Source of the DNA: Streptomyces sp. NRRL B-3428
GTDB taxonomy: Bacteria > Actinomycetota > Actinomycetes > Streptomycetales > Streptomycetaceae
Assembly (NCBI GenBank): GCA_000721375.1
Contig: JOGW01000002.1
Span: 248,001 to 312,000, forward strand
Direction of reading: 5' to 3'
DNA length: 64,000 bases
The translations under genes were made by a program, and so were the position numbers. Under the pieces are notes generated by a model that had not been told where the DNA came from, searched no databases, and saw only the letters and a program-made list of their open reading frames with translations. Of the stretch, positions 1 to 8,128 are shown piece by piece; positions within the stretch are counted from its first letter, which is position 1; each line of letters begins with the position of its first letter.

Positions 1-2
1 CC

Positions 3-62
3 GGGCTCGGGCTCGAGGTGTGGGCGGATCTGCCCCGTACCGCCGTCTGCGAGGTGGGCTGA
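3..62 (+). CDS. 3' end of an unidentified upstream gene (partial)
   Basis: An open frame enters from the left edge and ends in TGA at 60-62, two bases before the ATG of the next gene. Only about 19 residues are visible and they end VCEVG. The tight spacing to the next start suggests an operon. Too short to identify; it may be chance open frame, although the stop-start spacing is typical of Streptomyces operons. Confidence 0.3.
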   Translation, partial: GLGLEVWADLPRTAVCEVG

Positions 63-64
63 CT

Positions 65-478
65 ATGCGCGTGATGACTCTCGACCGGCTCACCGCACTC
101 GCCCGCCGCTTCAGCGACGTACCTCTGCCGCTGCCCGAGGGCATGCAGACGCAGCTGGGATGCGACGCGGTGGGGATGCCCGCGGAGCTCGGCCGGCAGG
201 TGATGGGCCGGATGAGCCGGATCGGCTGTGTGTACGCCACCGGTGACCGCTGGTGGTGGATCGTGCCCTCGCACTCGCAGCAGTCTCTGGACTGGCCGGA
301 GCCGGTGCGGTACGCGGCCCGTGCGCTGGTGCCCGCTACCGCGGGTGACGCCCGGCTGATCCATCGGCCGGGGTGCGACGCTCCGTACACCCCGCCGATT
401 CCGCTGTATCTGACGCTCTGCCGGATCACCCGTACGGTGCCGGTGTGGATGCGGCCCGCGACGGCCGGGGGCTTTTGA
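65..478 (+). CDS. conserved hypothetical protein, 137 aa
   Basis: I do not recognise a named family. The protein is soluble with no signal peptide or membrane segment. It has a tryptophan cluster (GDRWWWIVPS, around residues 73-82) and a C-terminal half rich in Pro, Arg and Leu, with several charged and aromatic positions that look conserved rather than random. The ATG at 65 is preferred because it lies just after the stop of the upstream frame; an earlier in-frame GTG at 20 would overlap that frame. It is probably co-transcribed with the upstream gene. The following ABC exporter starts 95 bp downstream and has its own Shine-Dalgarno. Confidence 0.65.
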   Translation: MRVMTLDRLTALARRFSDVPLPLPEGMQTQLGCDAVGMPAELGRQVMGRMSRIGCVYATGDRWWWIVPSHSQQSLDWPEPVRYAARALVPATAGDARLIHRPGCDAPYTPPIPLYLTLCRITRTVPVWMRPATAGGF

Positions 479-572
479 GACCTCCGCGGGCGCGCGCTCC
501 GTCCAGTTCACGCTCTGCCCAAATCCCTTGTTCCGGGCGATAGTTGACCTCCTGATTCGATCGGAGGTCTGA

Positions 573-2522
573 GTGAGACTCGGCTGGGGGGCCAGAACCA
601 CCGCAAGTGAAGGTGCGTCCACGGACGCGACGTCGGAATCGGAGCGGCTGCTGTTCGGCGGACCGCTGCGCTATGACACCGGGTGGGCCAAGCACGAAGA
701 AGCGGCTCTCGAGCTGGACTTCGGGGCGATGGTCCGCCGCTTCCCCGCCTTGATCGCATCGAGTCTCCGGCTCGCATGGGGCGCCGACCGCCAGGCCGCA
801 CGCATCGTCGTGACGGCGGAACTGAGCCGCGGCCTCGCCCAGGCGGTGAGTCTGCTCGCGGTCAACAGCGTGCTCGGGCAACTGGTGGGCGAAGCCCCCA
901 TGGAGGAGCGCCTGCGCCAGGCCCTGCCCGCCCTGATCACGGTCGCGTGCATGCTGTTCGTCTCGGCGCTGCTGCGTTCCGCATCGCTGTACGCCACGGG
1001 CCGGCTCGAACCCAAGGTCGAACGGGTGGCCACCGAGCAGTACTTGGAGCGTGCGGCCTCGGTGGAGCTGGCGGCGATCGAGGACGACGCCTTCCACAAG
1101 CTGCTCGACACCGCACAGTACGGAGCGGCCTCCGCCCGCCGTATGGTCTCGCTCGCCACCCGGGTGGTGAACGCGGCGATCTCGCTGATCGCGGCGGCCG
1201 GTGTCCTGACCGTGCTGCATCCGCTCCTGCTGCCGCTCCTTGCGACGATGACGCTGCCGAGCGCGTGGTCCGCGCTCACCAACGCCCGCAGGCGCTACCA
1301 CTCCTTCCATGTGTGGGTGCAGCACGAGCGGGCGGGCCGGCTGATCAGCAGTCTGCTCACCGAGTCCCGCGCGGCGCCGGAGATCCGGGTGCACGGGGTC
1401 GGTCCGTTCCTGCTGCGGCACTTCCGCGCCATGTCCCAGTCCGCCGAGTCCGAGCAGTCACGGCTCGCCCGGCTCGCGGCCCGCACCAGCCTGATCGCGG
1501 CCGCGTGGACGGGGATCGCCACCGCCGTCACGTATACGACGCTGGGCGCACTGCTCCTGACCGGCGCGATGTCGCTGGCCGTGGCGGGCACGGCGGTGAT
1601 CGCGATCCGTACGGGCTCGTCGAACCTCAACACGCTGGTACTCGAGCTCAGCGAACTCCATGAGAACGCCCTGTTCGTGGGCGATCTGGAGCGGATGCAC
1701 GAGGAGGCCGAGTCCCGCACCATGCCCGTCGGCGGGGTCGAACTGCCCGCCGAACCACAGGAGATCCGCTTCGAGAAGGTGACCTTCAGCTATCCGAAGA
1801 GCGCCAAGGAACGCCCGGCGCTCGACGACATCTCGCTCTCCCTGCCCACCGGCAAGATCATCGCGCTTGTCGGCGAGAACGGCTCGGGCAAGACCACCCT
1901 CGTCAAACTCCTCGCCGGTCTCTACACCCCTCAACAGGGCACCATCCGCTGGGACGAGGTGGACGCGGCGGGCGCGGACCGGCAGCAGCTGGCCGAGCGG
2001 ATCGCCATGGTGGCCCAGGATTTCAAGCGGTGGCCGTTCACCGCGAAGGTCAACATCGCGATCGGCCGCTCCTCGGCCGAGCTCACCGACGAACGGCTCG
2101 CGCGGTCGGTGGCGGAGGCGGGAGCGGACCAGGTCGTCGCCGATCTGCCACACGGCCTGGAGACGCTTCTTGTACGGGTGTTCACCGGCGGACACGAGCT
2201 GTCGGGCGGACAGTGGCAGCGGCTCGGGATCGCCCGGGCCGCCTACCGTCGCGGCGGGATCCTGATCGTGGACGAGCCGACCGCGGCGCTCGACGCCCGC
2301 GCGGAGCTGGAAGTCTTCGACCGCATCCGGGCGTTGGCGGGCACCGGGCAGACGGTCATCCTCATCACCCACCGGCTCGCGTCGGTACGGCACGCGGATC
2401 TGGTGCATGTGCTGCAGGCCGGGCGGCTCGTCGAGTCGGGGACGCCGCAGGAGCTGCTCGACAGCGGCGGGGTGTACGCGGAGTTGTACGGGTTGCAGGC
2501 GAAGCAGTTCGCGAGTTCCTGA
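573..2522 (+). CDS. ABC exporter half-transporter (fused permease and ATPase), 649 aa
   Basis: An exporter-type ABC protein. Residues about 60-370 form the transmembrane region, with hydrophobic helices around the ALAQAVSLLAV and AAWTGIATAVTYTTLGALLL stretches. Residues about 395-640 form the nucleotide-binding domain. Visible motifs are Walker A GENGSGKTT near residue 434, the ABC signature LSGGQ near 542, and Walker B ILIVDEPTAALD near 562, followed by the H-loop ITHRLAS. It would work as a homodimer in the cytoplasmic membrane; the substrate cannot be told from sequence. The start is GTG with GGAGG at 563-567. It is monocistronic, followed by a strong hairpin shared with the convergent subtilase. 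Confidence 0.93.
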   Translation: MRLGWGARTTASEGASTDATSESERLLFGGPLRYDTGWAKHEEAALELDFGAMVRRFPALIASSLRLAWGADRQAARIVVTAELSRGLAQAVSLLAVNSVLGQLVGEAPMEERLRQALPALITVACMLFVSALLRSASLYATGRLEPKVERVATEQYLERAASVELAAIEDDAFHKLLDTAQYGAASARRMVSLATRVVNAAISLIAAAGVLTVLHPLLLPLLATMTLPSAWSALTNARRRYHSFHVWVQHERAGRLISSLLTESRAAPEIRVHGVGPFLLRHFRAMSQSAESEQSRLARLAARTSLIAAAWTGIATAVTYTTLGALLLTGAMSLAVAGTAVIAIRTGSSNLNTLVLELSELHENALFVGDLERMHEEAESRTMPVGGVELPAEPQEIRFEKVTFSYPKSAKERPALDDISLSLPTGKIIALVGENGSGKTTLVKLLAGLYTPQQGTIRWDEVDAAGADRQQLAERIAMVAQDFKRWPFTAKVNIAIGRSSAELTDERLARSVAEAGADQVVADLPHGLETLLVRVFTGGHELSGGQWQRLGIARAAYRRGGILIVDEPTAALDARAELEVFDRIRALAGTGQTVILITHRLASVRHADLVHVLQAGRLVESGTPQELLDSGGVYAELYGLQAKQFASS

Positions 2523-2529
2523 ACGTGAG

Positions 2530-2563
2530 GCGGCCGGGCCTCCCTTGCGGGGAGCCCGGCCGC
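2530..2563. terminator. bidirectional hairpin terminator between ABC exporter and subtilase
   Basis: A 10-bp perfect stem (GCGGCCGGGC at 2530-2539 against GCCCGGCCGC at 2554-2563) with a C-rich/G-rich inner extension. It lies 7 bp after the exporter stop and 31 bp before the convergent subtilase stop, so it can serve both genes. Confidence 0.75.
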
Positions 2564-2594
2564 TTCATCGGGTCATGCCGTCCACACGGCTCAC

Positions 2595-5500
2595 TCAGCG
2601 CCCGAGGAACGCGTCGTACACCGTGACCTTCGAGACATTGCCCTGCTGGTCGGTGACCGCACCCCGCAGCGCGACGCCCTTGCCCGCGGTCGGGGCGAGC
2701 AGCGCGTACTTGCCGAGCACCTTGGGCAGCTTGATCCAGTGCTTCCCGCCGTCGTAACTGGCCTCGACGGTCAGCGACTTCAGGTTCCCCTCGGCCGCGG
2801 CCGCACCCTGGATCTCCACCGGCATCAACAGCGGCCGGTGCGCCTTGACCTTCGACTCCAGGTCGACGTCGGGGTGGAAGCGGACCACCGAGACCGGCGC
2901 CGCTTTGTCCCCGCTCTTGGAGCGGAAGGTCCAGCTCGCGTCGATCCGGGTCGCCACCTGGAACATCTTGCGGTCGGCGCGCGCCTGGGAGGTGCTGAGG
3001 GTGTACTCGGCGTCCTCCTTCGGCAGCGTGAAGGACTCGAAGCCGAGGTCCGAGTCCTTCTCGACGAGCTTCTCGCCGTCGCGGTACAGGGTGGTGGTCG
3101 CCGTGACGCCCTCGGAGCCGCCGCGGTGGCCGGCCGAGTCCGCGAACACGTCCTGGAAGGCGTAGAGCGTGTCACCGGAGCGGGTCACGTAGCGGCCGCG
3201 GTCCAGGACCGGCCCGTGCACCCCGGTGTTGAAGGGCAAGTCGTACGTGCGGCCGGCCTCGTACTTCGCGAAGTAGATCTGGTACGAGGTCTCCGACGGC
3301 AGCCAGCCGTTGGGCAGCGGGTCGCCCACCTGGTCGGCGAAGAGCGTCCAGTCGGCATTGTCCGCGGACGACACGTACAGGTGCTGTGTCGTGGGGGCGG
3401 CCACGAACCGGCCGGAGGTGAAGCCGGAGATCCCGGTCACCTGTCCGCCGGCCGAGAGCCAGCCGGTCTTGCCGGGTGCGAGTACTCCCAAGCCCGTTTC
3501 GAGCCGGGCGAGTTCGCCGGTCTCTACGTGCTTGGTGAAGCCGTCGTCGAGGCGCTTGCGTGCACCTCCGTAGACCACCGAGTACTGCGTGTCCTCGCCC
3601 ACGGAGAAGTCGGCGTCCCATACCTGGTTGAGCAGCTGGCCCTCGGCCATGTCGCCACCGAGGTGGGCGGAGCGGAAGTTCTCGTACGACTCCAGGCGCC
3701 AGCCGATGGTCAGCGGATACGACGGTCCCTGCACCTCGTACGCGGCGTAGGCCTGCTCCGGGACGGCCTTGCTGTCGGGGACGGTGATGTCCACGGGTCC
3801 GGCGGTACGGGCGTCCAGCGTGACCTTGGTGGCGCCGTCGACCTTCAGACGGGGCTGGGCTATCCAGTCCAGGCCCTTCGCCAGGTCGGCACGGTCCCCG
3901 ATGATCATGCTGTGGACGCTGTACTCGCCGATGGGAAGCCGCAGTTCGGTGACGGCGTCCGCCTCGTCGAACGTGAACTCCTGACCGGCCGCCTCACCCG
4001 TCAGACCCGTGACGTAGGTCTGGAAGTGAGCCGCGGGCTTGCCGTCACGGCCCAGCTGCTCCAGGGCGACGGTGTGGCTGGCGACCTCGCGCTCCACCGC
4101 GACGGCGGTACGGACGCTCTGGCCGGAGCCGGTCGCGGTGATGGCCGCGCTGTACTGGCCGTCGGGCGCCGCCACCGAGGTGTCCGCGGTGAACGTCGCT
4201 TCCGCGCTGCCGCCCGCGGGCACAGTGAGCTGCGCCGGGGCGACCTTGAACATGCCGGCCGGGGCGGCCTCGCCCTTGGGGCCCTTGCCCGCGACGGCCA
4301 GGTCGAGGGTGACCTCGGACGTACCGGTGTTGCGGTAGGTCACCTTGCGCTCGATCGGCGCGTCGTCCTCGTGCGGCCAGGCGGCCTTGCCGAGGCTGAG
4401 CGAGGTGGGGCTCGCGTACACGCCCTGGGCGATGGCCTTGTCGACCTGGATACGGCCCGAGCCCTGCTCGAACGCGGTGAACCCGCCGTCCTTGGTGGAG
4501 CCGGTCAGGACACCCTTGAGCTCGGCGGCCTTCCAGTCCGGGTGCTGCTGCTTCAGGATCGCCGCGGCGCCCGCGACATGCGGCGTGGCCATCGACGTAC
4601 CCGAGATGGTCATGTAGCCCTCGGGGTTCTCGCCGACCTCGGCGGCGATGGAGTTCCCGGGGGCCGAGGCCGCGGTGATGTCGACGCCGGGGGCGGTGAC
4701 ATCGGGCTTGATCGCACCGTCGCCGACGCGCGGGCCGCGGCTGGAGAAATCGGCCATGGCATCGTTGTCGTCGACCGCTCCGACAGTGAGCGCGCCGTCC
4801 GCGGCGCCCGGGGAACCGACGGTGCTCGCACCCGGGCCCTCGTTGCCCGCGGCGATGGTGAACAGGACACCGTTGTTCTCGGTGTACGTGTTGACCGTCT
4901 CCTCGAGCGGCTCCACGCCGGGGGCGTCCGGGCCGCCGAGGCTCATGGAGACGATGTCGGCGCCCTCGCCGACCGCCCACTCGATGGCCTCGATGATGTC
5001 GGACTCCTCGCCGCTGCCCGTGTCGTCGAGGACCTTGCCGTCGATCAACTGGGCCCCGGGGGCCACACCCTTGAACTTGCCGCCGGACTTGGCGCCCGTA
5101 CCCGCGATGGTGGAGGCGACGTGGGTGCCGTGGCCCTGGCGGTCCTTGGAGTCGGCGGAGACGGAGAAGTTCTTCTCGACGATCTGCTGTCCGGCGAGGT
5201 CGGGGTGCGTCTCGTCGACACCCGTGTCGAGGACGGCGACCTTCACGCCCTTGCCGTCGTAGCCGGCGGCCCAGGCCTTGTCGGCGCCGATCTGCGGGAC
5301 GGAGACGTCGAGTTGGGCCTTGACCGGAGCATCGAGCCAAACGTTCCTGACGCCCGTCGCGGCCGCCAGACCGTTCTTGGCCGTGAGCGAGCCCCACAGC
5401 TCCGGCAGGTCCTTCGCCGGGGTGGTCACGGCCTCGGCGTTGAGCGACTTGAGCTCACGGCGGACCTTGGTGCCACCTGCCTCGCTCACCTCGGCACGGG

Positions 5501-5921
5501 CCGCGGAGGCCTTGCCCCGGTAGCCGACGATGACCTTGAGACCGTTCTTGTACGCCTTGCGCGCGGCACCGGTGCCGAGCAGCTTGGCGTCGAAGAGCCG
5601 CTGGTCGAGCACGCCTTCGGCGATCAGGCGCTCGGCGTCCAGGGGGATCACCAGGGAGTGCTCACCGTCGTCGGCGATACGGACGGGGATGTCCTCACGG
5701 CCCGGTGCGGGCCGGAACCCGGTCACCTTGCCGTCGGTCACCTCGGCCATGTCGCCGGTGATGAGCTGCACCCGGTGGGCGGGCTTGTGCTGTGCGGTCG
5801 TTGGGGCGGCCGAGGCCTTGCCGGCGGTCGCCGGAAGGGTCGTGGCACCCACGGTTGCCGCGACGACCGCTGTGGCGGCCATCGCAACCAGGGCTGGTCT
5901 GCTGCTGACGAGTCTGCGCAC
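2595..5921 (-). CDS. secreted S8 family serine peptidase (subtilase), 1108 aa
   Basis: A large exported subtilisin-like protease. A Sec-type signal peptide (basic start, hydrophobic core AMAATAVVAATVGA, Ala-rich cleavage region) covers about residues 1-39. The catalytic triad is visible: Asp232 in AVLDTGVD, His264 in RQGHGTHVAS and Ser443 in ISGTSMATPHVAG, with oxyanion Asn360 in IAAGN. A propeptide spans roughly 40-200. The 500 residues after the catalytic domain are beta-rich, with a Fn3-like stretch near 520-600, and presumably act in substrate or cell-wall binding. The start is GTG with AAGGA just upstream. The gene appears single, with a long upstream region. Confidence 0.93.
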   Translation of the reverse strand: MRRLVSSRPALVAMAATAVVAATVGATTLPATAGKASAAPTTAQHKPAHRVQLITGDMAEVTDGKVTGFRPAPGREDIPVRIADDGEHSLVIPLDAERLIAEGVLDQRLFDAKLLGTGAARKAYKNGLKVIVGYRGKASAARAEVSEAGGTKVRRELKSLNAEAVTTPAKDLPELWGSLTAKNGLAAATGVRNVWLDAPVKAQLDVSVPQIGADKAWAAGYDGKGVKVAVLDTGVDETHPDLAGQQIVEKNFSVSADSKDRQGHGTHVASTIAGTGAKSGGKFKGVAPGAQLIDGKVLDDTGSGEESDIIEAIEWAVGEGADIVSMSLGGPDAPGVEPLEETVNTYTENNGVLFTIAAGNEGPGASTVGSPGAADGALTVGAVDDNDAMADFSSRGPRVGDGAIKPDVTAPGVDITAASAPGNSIAAEVGENPEGYMTISGTSMATPHVAGAAAILKQQHPDWKAAELKGVLTGSTKDGGFTAFEQGSGRIQVDKAIAQGVYASPTSLSLGKAAWPHEDDAPIERKVTYRNTGTSEVTLDLAVAGKGPKGEAAPAGMFKVAPAQLTVPAGGSAEATFTADTSVAAPDGQYSAAITATGSGQSVRTAVAVEREVASHTVALEQLGRDGKPAAHFQTYVTGLTGEAAGQEFTFDEADAVTELRLPIGEYSVHSMIIGDRADLAKGLDWIAQPRLKVDGATKVTLDARTAGPVDITVPDSKAVPEQAYAAYEVQGPSYPLTIGWRLESYENFRSAHLGGDMAEGQLLNQVWDADFSVGEDTQYSVVYGGARKRLDDGFTKHVETGELARLETGLGVLAPGKTGWLSAGGQVTGISGFTSGRFVAAPTTQHLYVSSADNADWTLFADQVGDPLPNGWLPSETSYQIYFAKYEAGRTYDLPFNTGVHGPVLDRGRYVTRSGDTLYAFQDVFADSAGHRGGSEGVTATTTLYRDGEKLVEKDSDLGFESFTLPKEDAEYTLSTSQARADRKMFQVATRIDASWTFRSKSGDKAAPVSVVRFHPDVDLESKVKAHRPLLMPVEIQGAAAAEGNLKSLTVEASYDGGKHWIKLPKVLGKYALLAPTAGKGVALRGAVTDQQGNVSKVTVYDAFLGR

Positions 5922-6273
5922 TTCGATCCTTGTGAAGGGGGTGCTGACGTTTCGAAGTTGTTGGCGAAGTTCCGAAAACGTTCAACTGGGGTCGGGCGCA
6001 GTATTCACAGGGGTTTTGAAGGCGACAAGAGTCCACGGGGTTGCACAGGGTGACGGCGGGAGCGCCATGGGAGGCGGCATTTCCCGGATGCCGGAATCGC
6101 CCACCTCGAATTGCGACTTGGTATACCGAACGTCCGACTTGGCTGCGCGCTCAAATTCGAAGCAAAACAATGACAGACGCATCAGGCGGCCACAGGCCGC
6201 TGCAGAACTGGTCACATCCGCACCACAACCGAAACAAACCGGCAAACCGGAGGTCACACAGACGGCATACCGT
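5922..6273. other. gene-free upstream region of the subtilase gene
   Basis: About 350 bp with lower G+C than its surroundings, consistent with a promoter region for the minus-strand protease. It contains the palindrome GGTATACC near 6120. Open frames run through it on both strands but show no codon bias or recognisable motif, so I call no gene. Confidence 0.5.
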
Positions 6274-6456
6274 CTACTCGACGCCCTCCGGCCCGCGGAC
6301 CACCACGAGAAAGGCGTCCGAGCCGAGGTCCATCACGACTTCCGCCGCCTCGCCCTCGAGCCGGCGCGCGTGGGCGAATTCCTCGGCGGGCCAGGAACCT
6401 CGCGGTCCGCCCGCGGGAAAACTGCGCAGAACCACTCGTCCGTTACGTACGTTCAT
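6274..6456 (-). CDS. small conserved hypothetical protein, 60 aa
   Basis: Begins MNVRNGRVVLRSF and ends VVVRGPEGVE. A short soluble protein with Streptomyces-like codon use. The ATG at 6454-6456 follows a GGGGGTG Shine-Dalgarno-like stretch at suitable spacing; the open frame extends further upstream, but those residues look like untranslated leader. No known domain is seen. The mix of hydrophobic strands and charged residues suggests a small beta-rich fold. It sits between the subtilase and an amidohydrolase, all on the minus strand, but is separated from each by more than 140 bp. Confidence 0.6.
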   Translation of the reverse strand: MNVRNGRVVLRSFPAGGPRGSWPAEEFAHARRLEGEAAEVVMDLGSDAFLVVVRGPEGVE

Positions 6457-6603
6457 GGAGCACCCCCGTGCTCTTTTCCGTTGCGACACCTGTGCGCAAC
6501 GAAGAGTCACAGAGAAGGACACCCCCGCAGGGGTGGAAGGTGCTCAACGTGACGTATCTGACACGGAGTTGATGCACAACGTCGAGGCGGGGCCGGGAAT
6601 CGT

Positions 6604-7989
6604 TCAGGACTCTCCATGTCCGTAGGTCTGGATGCGCTGTCCGTAGGTCTGGATGCGCTGTCCGTGGCTGCGGTCCACGAGCCTGGGCAGCCGCTCCGTG
6701 AGTTCGGCGACGGTCTCGGACACGTCCACGGTGAGGAGTTTCCGCTCGCGCATCAGAACCTGCCCGTCCACGATTGTTGTCGTCACATCGCTCGACCGGG
6801 CGCTGTGCACCAGCGTGGCCGCGAGGTCGTGCACGGGCTGCGTGTGCGGTCCCGACAGGTCGACCAGGACGAGGTCGGCCCTGCGTCCGGGCGCGAGCGA
6901 GCCGATCCGTTCGCCGAGTCCGAGTGCCTGGGCGCTCTGCAGTGTGGCGTGCTGCAGTGCCTGACGGGCGGTCAGCCAGCGGGGGTCACCCGTGGCGTGC
7001 TTCTGGGTCAGCGCCGTGAGCGTCATCGCCTCCCACACGTCGAGGGTGTTGTTCGAGGCGGCGCCGTCGGTGGCGAGGCCCACCGGGATGCCGCGGGCGG
7101 CGAGGGCACGTACGGGCGTGGTGTCCCAGCCGAACTTCAGGTAGCCGCGCGGCGAGCTGGCCACCGCGACGGGTCCGCCGGCCCGTGCCAGCACGTCGAG
7201 GTCACGCTCGACGAGCCCGGTGGCGTGCGCGATCAGCACTCCGGTGTCCAGGAGGCCGGCACGCTCCAGAAGCTCGATGGGCGTACACCCGTACTCCTTC
7301 AGGGAGTTGTCGGTCTGCGCGTGGTTCTCGGCGGCGTGCAGATGGACGGGGAGGCCGTGCTCGCGGGCGAGTTCGGCGGTCGCGGCGAGATCCTCCGCGG
7401 TCACGGTGTACGGAGCGTGCGGGGCCAGTGTCGTGGTGATCCGCCCGTTCGCCGCGCCCTGTTGCCGCAGGGCGAAGTCCAGTGAGCGCTCCCGCCCTTC
7501 GGGCCCCTGCGAGGAGAAGTAGGCCCACCCGAGATGGGCGCGCAGCCCGGTCTCCTCGACCACGGCTGCGACGGCGTCCATCGCGAAGTAGTGGTCGGCG
7601 AAGCAGGTCACCCCGGCCCGGATCATCTCGGCGCACGCGAGGCGCGCGCCGAGCTCCACCTCGCGCTCGGTGAGCTGCGATTCGATCGGCCAGATCCAGT
7701 CGTCGAACCACTCCTCGACGGGCACGTCCTCGGCGATCCCGCGCAGCGCCACCATGGGCGCGTGCGTATGGCAGTTGATGAACCCGGGCAGGGCCACCTG
7801 GCCGCCCGCGTCGATACGCTCGCGCGCGTCGAGCCCGGCCGCTTCGGCGGTCGGGACGAGGGCGTCGATGACACCTTCGCGTACGACGACGGCGCAGTCG
7901 GGGCGGAAGGAGACCTGCTCCCGCTCATCGTGGACGAGTGCGGTGCAGCCGAAGATGACGAGGTCCGCGGGGCCTTGAGGTGCGGTCAT
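6604..7989 (-). CDS. amidohydrolase (cytosine/adenosine deaminase-related), 461 aa
   Basis: A metal-dependent amidohydrolase of the TrzN/AtzA/S-adenosylhomocysteine deaminase group, acting in the cytoplasm on an aromatic or purine-like amine. Metal ligands are visible: the HxH pair in GFINCHTHAP, a His in HLHAAENHAQ, a His in LIAHATG and the Asp in GLATDGAASNN. The ATG at 7987-7989 starts at the conserved beta-strand MTAPQGPADLVIFG; an earlier open frame is probably leader. The last residues contain a duplicated heptapeptide encoded by a 21-bp tandem repeat (6617-6658), which is unusual for the family. The substrate is not determinable here. Confidence 0.88.
   Translation of the reverse strand: MTAPQGPADLVIFGCTALVHDEREQVSFRPDCAVVVREGVIDALVPTAEAAGLDARERIDAGGQVALPGFINCHTHAPMVALRGIAEDVPVEEWFDDWIWPIESQLTEREVELGARLACAEMIRAGVTCFADHYFAMDAVAAVVEETGLRAHLGWAYFSSQGPEGRERSLDFALRQQGAANGRITTTLAPHAPYTVTAEDLAATAELAREHGLPVHLHAAENHAQTDNSLKEYGCTPIELLERAGLLDTGVLIAHATGLVERDLDVLARAGGPVAVASSPRGYLKFGWDTTPVRALAARGIPVGLATDGAASNNTLDVWEAMTLTALTQKHATGDPRWLTARQALQHATLQSAQALGLGERIGSLAPGRRADLVLVDLSGPHTQPVHDLAATLVHSARSSDVTTTIVDGQVLMRERKLLTVDVSETVAELTERLPRLVDRSHGQRIQTYGQRIQTYGHGES
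6617..6658. repeat. 21-bp tandem duplication in the 3' end of the amidohydrolase gene
   Basis: Two identical 21-bp units (6617-6637 and 6638-6658), each beginning TGTCCGTAGG, followed by a 7-bp partial third. In the protein this gives the repeated heptad GQRIQTY near the C-terminus. The reading frame is kept. Confidence 0.9.
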
Positions 7990-8128
7990 CGGTTCACCGT
8001 AGCGGGCGCTGCCACGCGCCGCGGGGGCTCGCGCGGCCCGTCGATTGTCAGTGCCGGCCCGTAGCGTTTTCCCCGTGGTCGCGAGCGCCGGTGGGGCGTC
8101 GAGGACCAAACCCGGGGAGAGGTGTGTC

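Noticed and set aside
2739..6053. Very long open frame on the plus strand opposite the subtilase gene
   Set aside because: It mirrors the real minus-strand gene, its protein is Arg/Gly/Val-rich with no motifs, and high-GC DNA commonly leaves such frames open.
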